Positions 63,931 through 64,000 of a stretch of 64,000 nucleotides of DNA are shown here, in pieces. How positions within the stretch are numbered: position 1 is the first letter of the stretch; the number at the start of each line of letters is the position of its first letter. The translations under genes and the position numbers were made by a program. This DNA is from an uncultured Eubacteriales bacterium (GTDB lineage Bacteria; Bacillota; Clostridia; Lachnospirales; Lachnospiraceae). The stretch is from positions 50,515 through 114,514 of the forward strand of contig CASDVE010000006.1 in assembly GCA_949284175.1 (NCBI GenBank), written 5' to 3'. A model generated the notes under the pieces. That model was not told the origin of the DNA. It did not search any database and worked only from the letters and a program-made list of their open reading frames with translations.

Positions 63931-64000
63931 AAAAAAAATAAAAGAAACTTCAACAAAATGTGCTATCCTATAAGTAGAAGATAAAAAATTGAAAGGAGGC
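63918..64000 (+). repeat. Left end of a probable mobile element running out of the window
   Basis: The segment starts TGCTAGATAAA and ends with GAAAGGAGGC, a perfect ribosome binding site at the last bases of the window, so a plus-strand gene must start just beyond it. A decayed parallel copy is at 29214-29290. It interrupts the DUF4357 gene. A transposase is expected, but cannot be seen. Confidence 0.55.

Overview
The window is AT-rich (by eye well under 40% G+C). It has strong AGGAGG-type ribosome binding sites, several TTG/GTG starts and U-tailed intrinsic terminators. With the gene content (Kup transporter, tocopherol-cyclase-like protein, FrhB-type ferredoxin protein, BIG2 surface proteins, methyl-accepting chemotaxis protein) this points to a chromosomal segment of a Gram-positive anaerobe of the Clostridia, probably Lachnospiraceae. 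No rRNA, tRNA or CRISPR array was seen.

Layout. (1) 1-4.9 kb: two convergent BIG2-domain surface proteins sharing a bidirectional terminator, then a parvulin-type prolyl isomerase. (2) 5.2-10.4 kb: a three-gene operon of unknown function with a minimal Hint-domain protein, a second protein with a C-terminal Hint domain, and a large protein with C-terminal membrane segments. (3) 10.5-18.7 kb: an accessory island with a complete Hachiman anti-phage system (hamA-hamB), a tyrosine recombinase, and a convergent pair (ATP-grasp ligase and a large repeat-type protein). Both members of the pair carry the same 20-bp palindrome-containing box upstream. (4) 19-50.6 kb: a cell-surface polysaccharide or glycan locus, mostly minus strand, starting from a clear promoter before wzz at 50.6 kb. 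(5) 50.7-63.3 kb: housekeeping and accessory genes (HMA-TauE-cupredoxin protein, FrhB-like protein, Kup, DUF1275 protein, tocopherol-cyclase-like protein, Rieske-FAD oxidoreductase, chemotaxis receptor, MarR regulator). (6) 63.4-64 kb: a truncated DUF4357 gene beside the left end of a repeated, probably mobile, element whose coding part lies beyond the window.

How the glycan locus works. PglF-like dehydratase, PglE-like aminotransferase, a PglD-like acyltransferase fused to a MaoC hydratase and a PglC-like phosphoglycosyl transferase look like a bacillosamine-type route to an N-acylated amino sugar on a lipid carrier. neuB plus a cytidylyltransferase-phosphatase fusion supply a CMP-activated nonulosonic acid. 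An XRE-HTH/nucleotide-sugar dehydrogenase fusion would supply a uronic acid. Glycosyltransferases, Wzx, Wzy, Wzz and an O-antigen-ligase-like protein would assemble and export the polymer. AsnB, a heparinase-like protein, a NodB-type deacetylase and an aminotransferase-FemAB fusion probably decorate or trim it. The locus carries many decayed parts: an IS630 ghost, an IS3 element with an amber codon plus a deleted IS3 ghost, a second decayed aminotransferase, and an 800-bp graveyard at 29.2-30.0 kb. This suggests repeated remodelling.

The best candidates for undescribed biology are the Hint operon, the ATP-grasp/repeat-protein pair with its shared operator, and the acyltransferase-MaoC fusion, which could make a 3-hydroxybutyrylated sugar.
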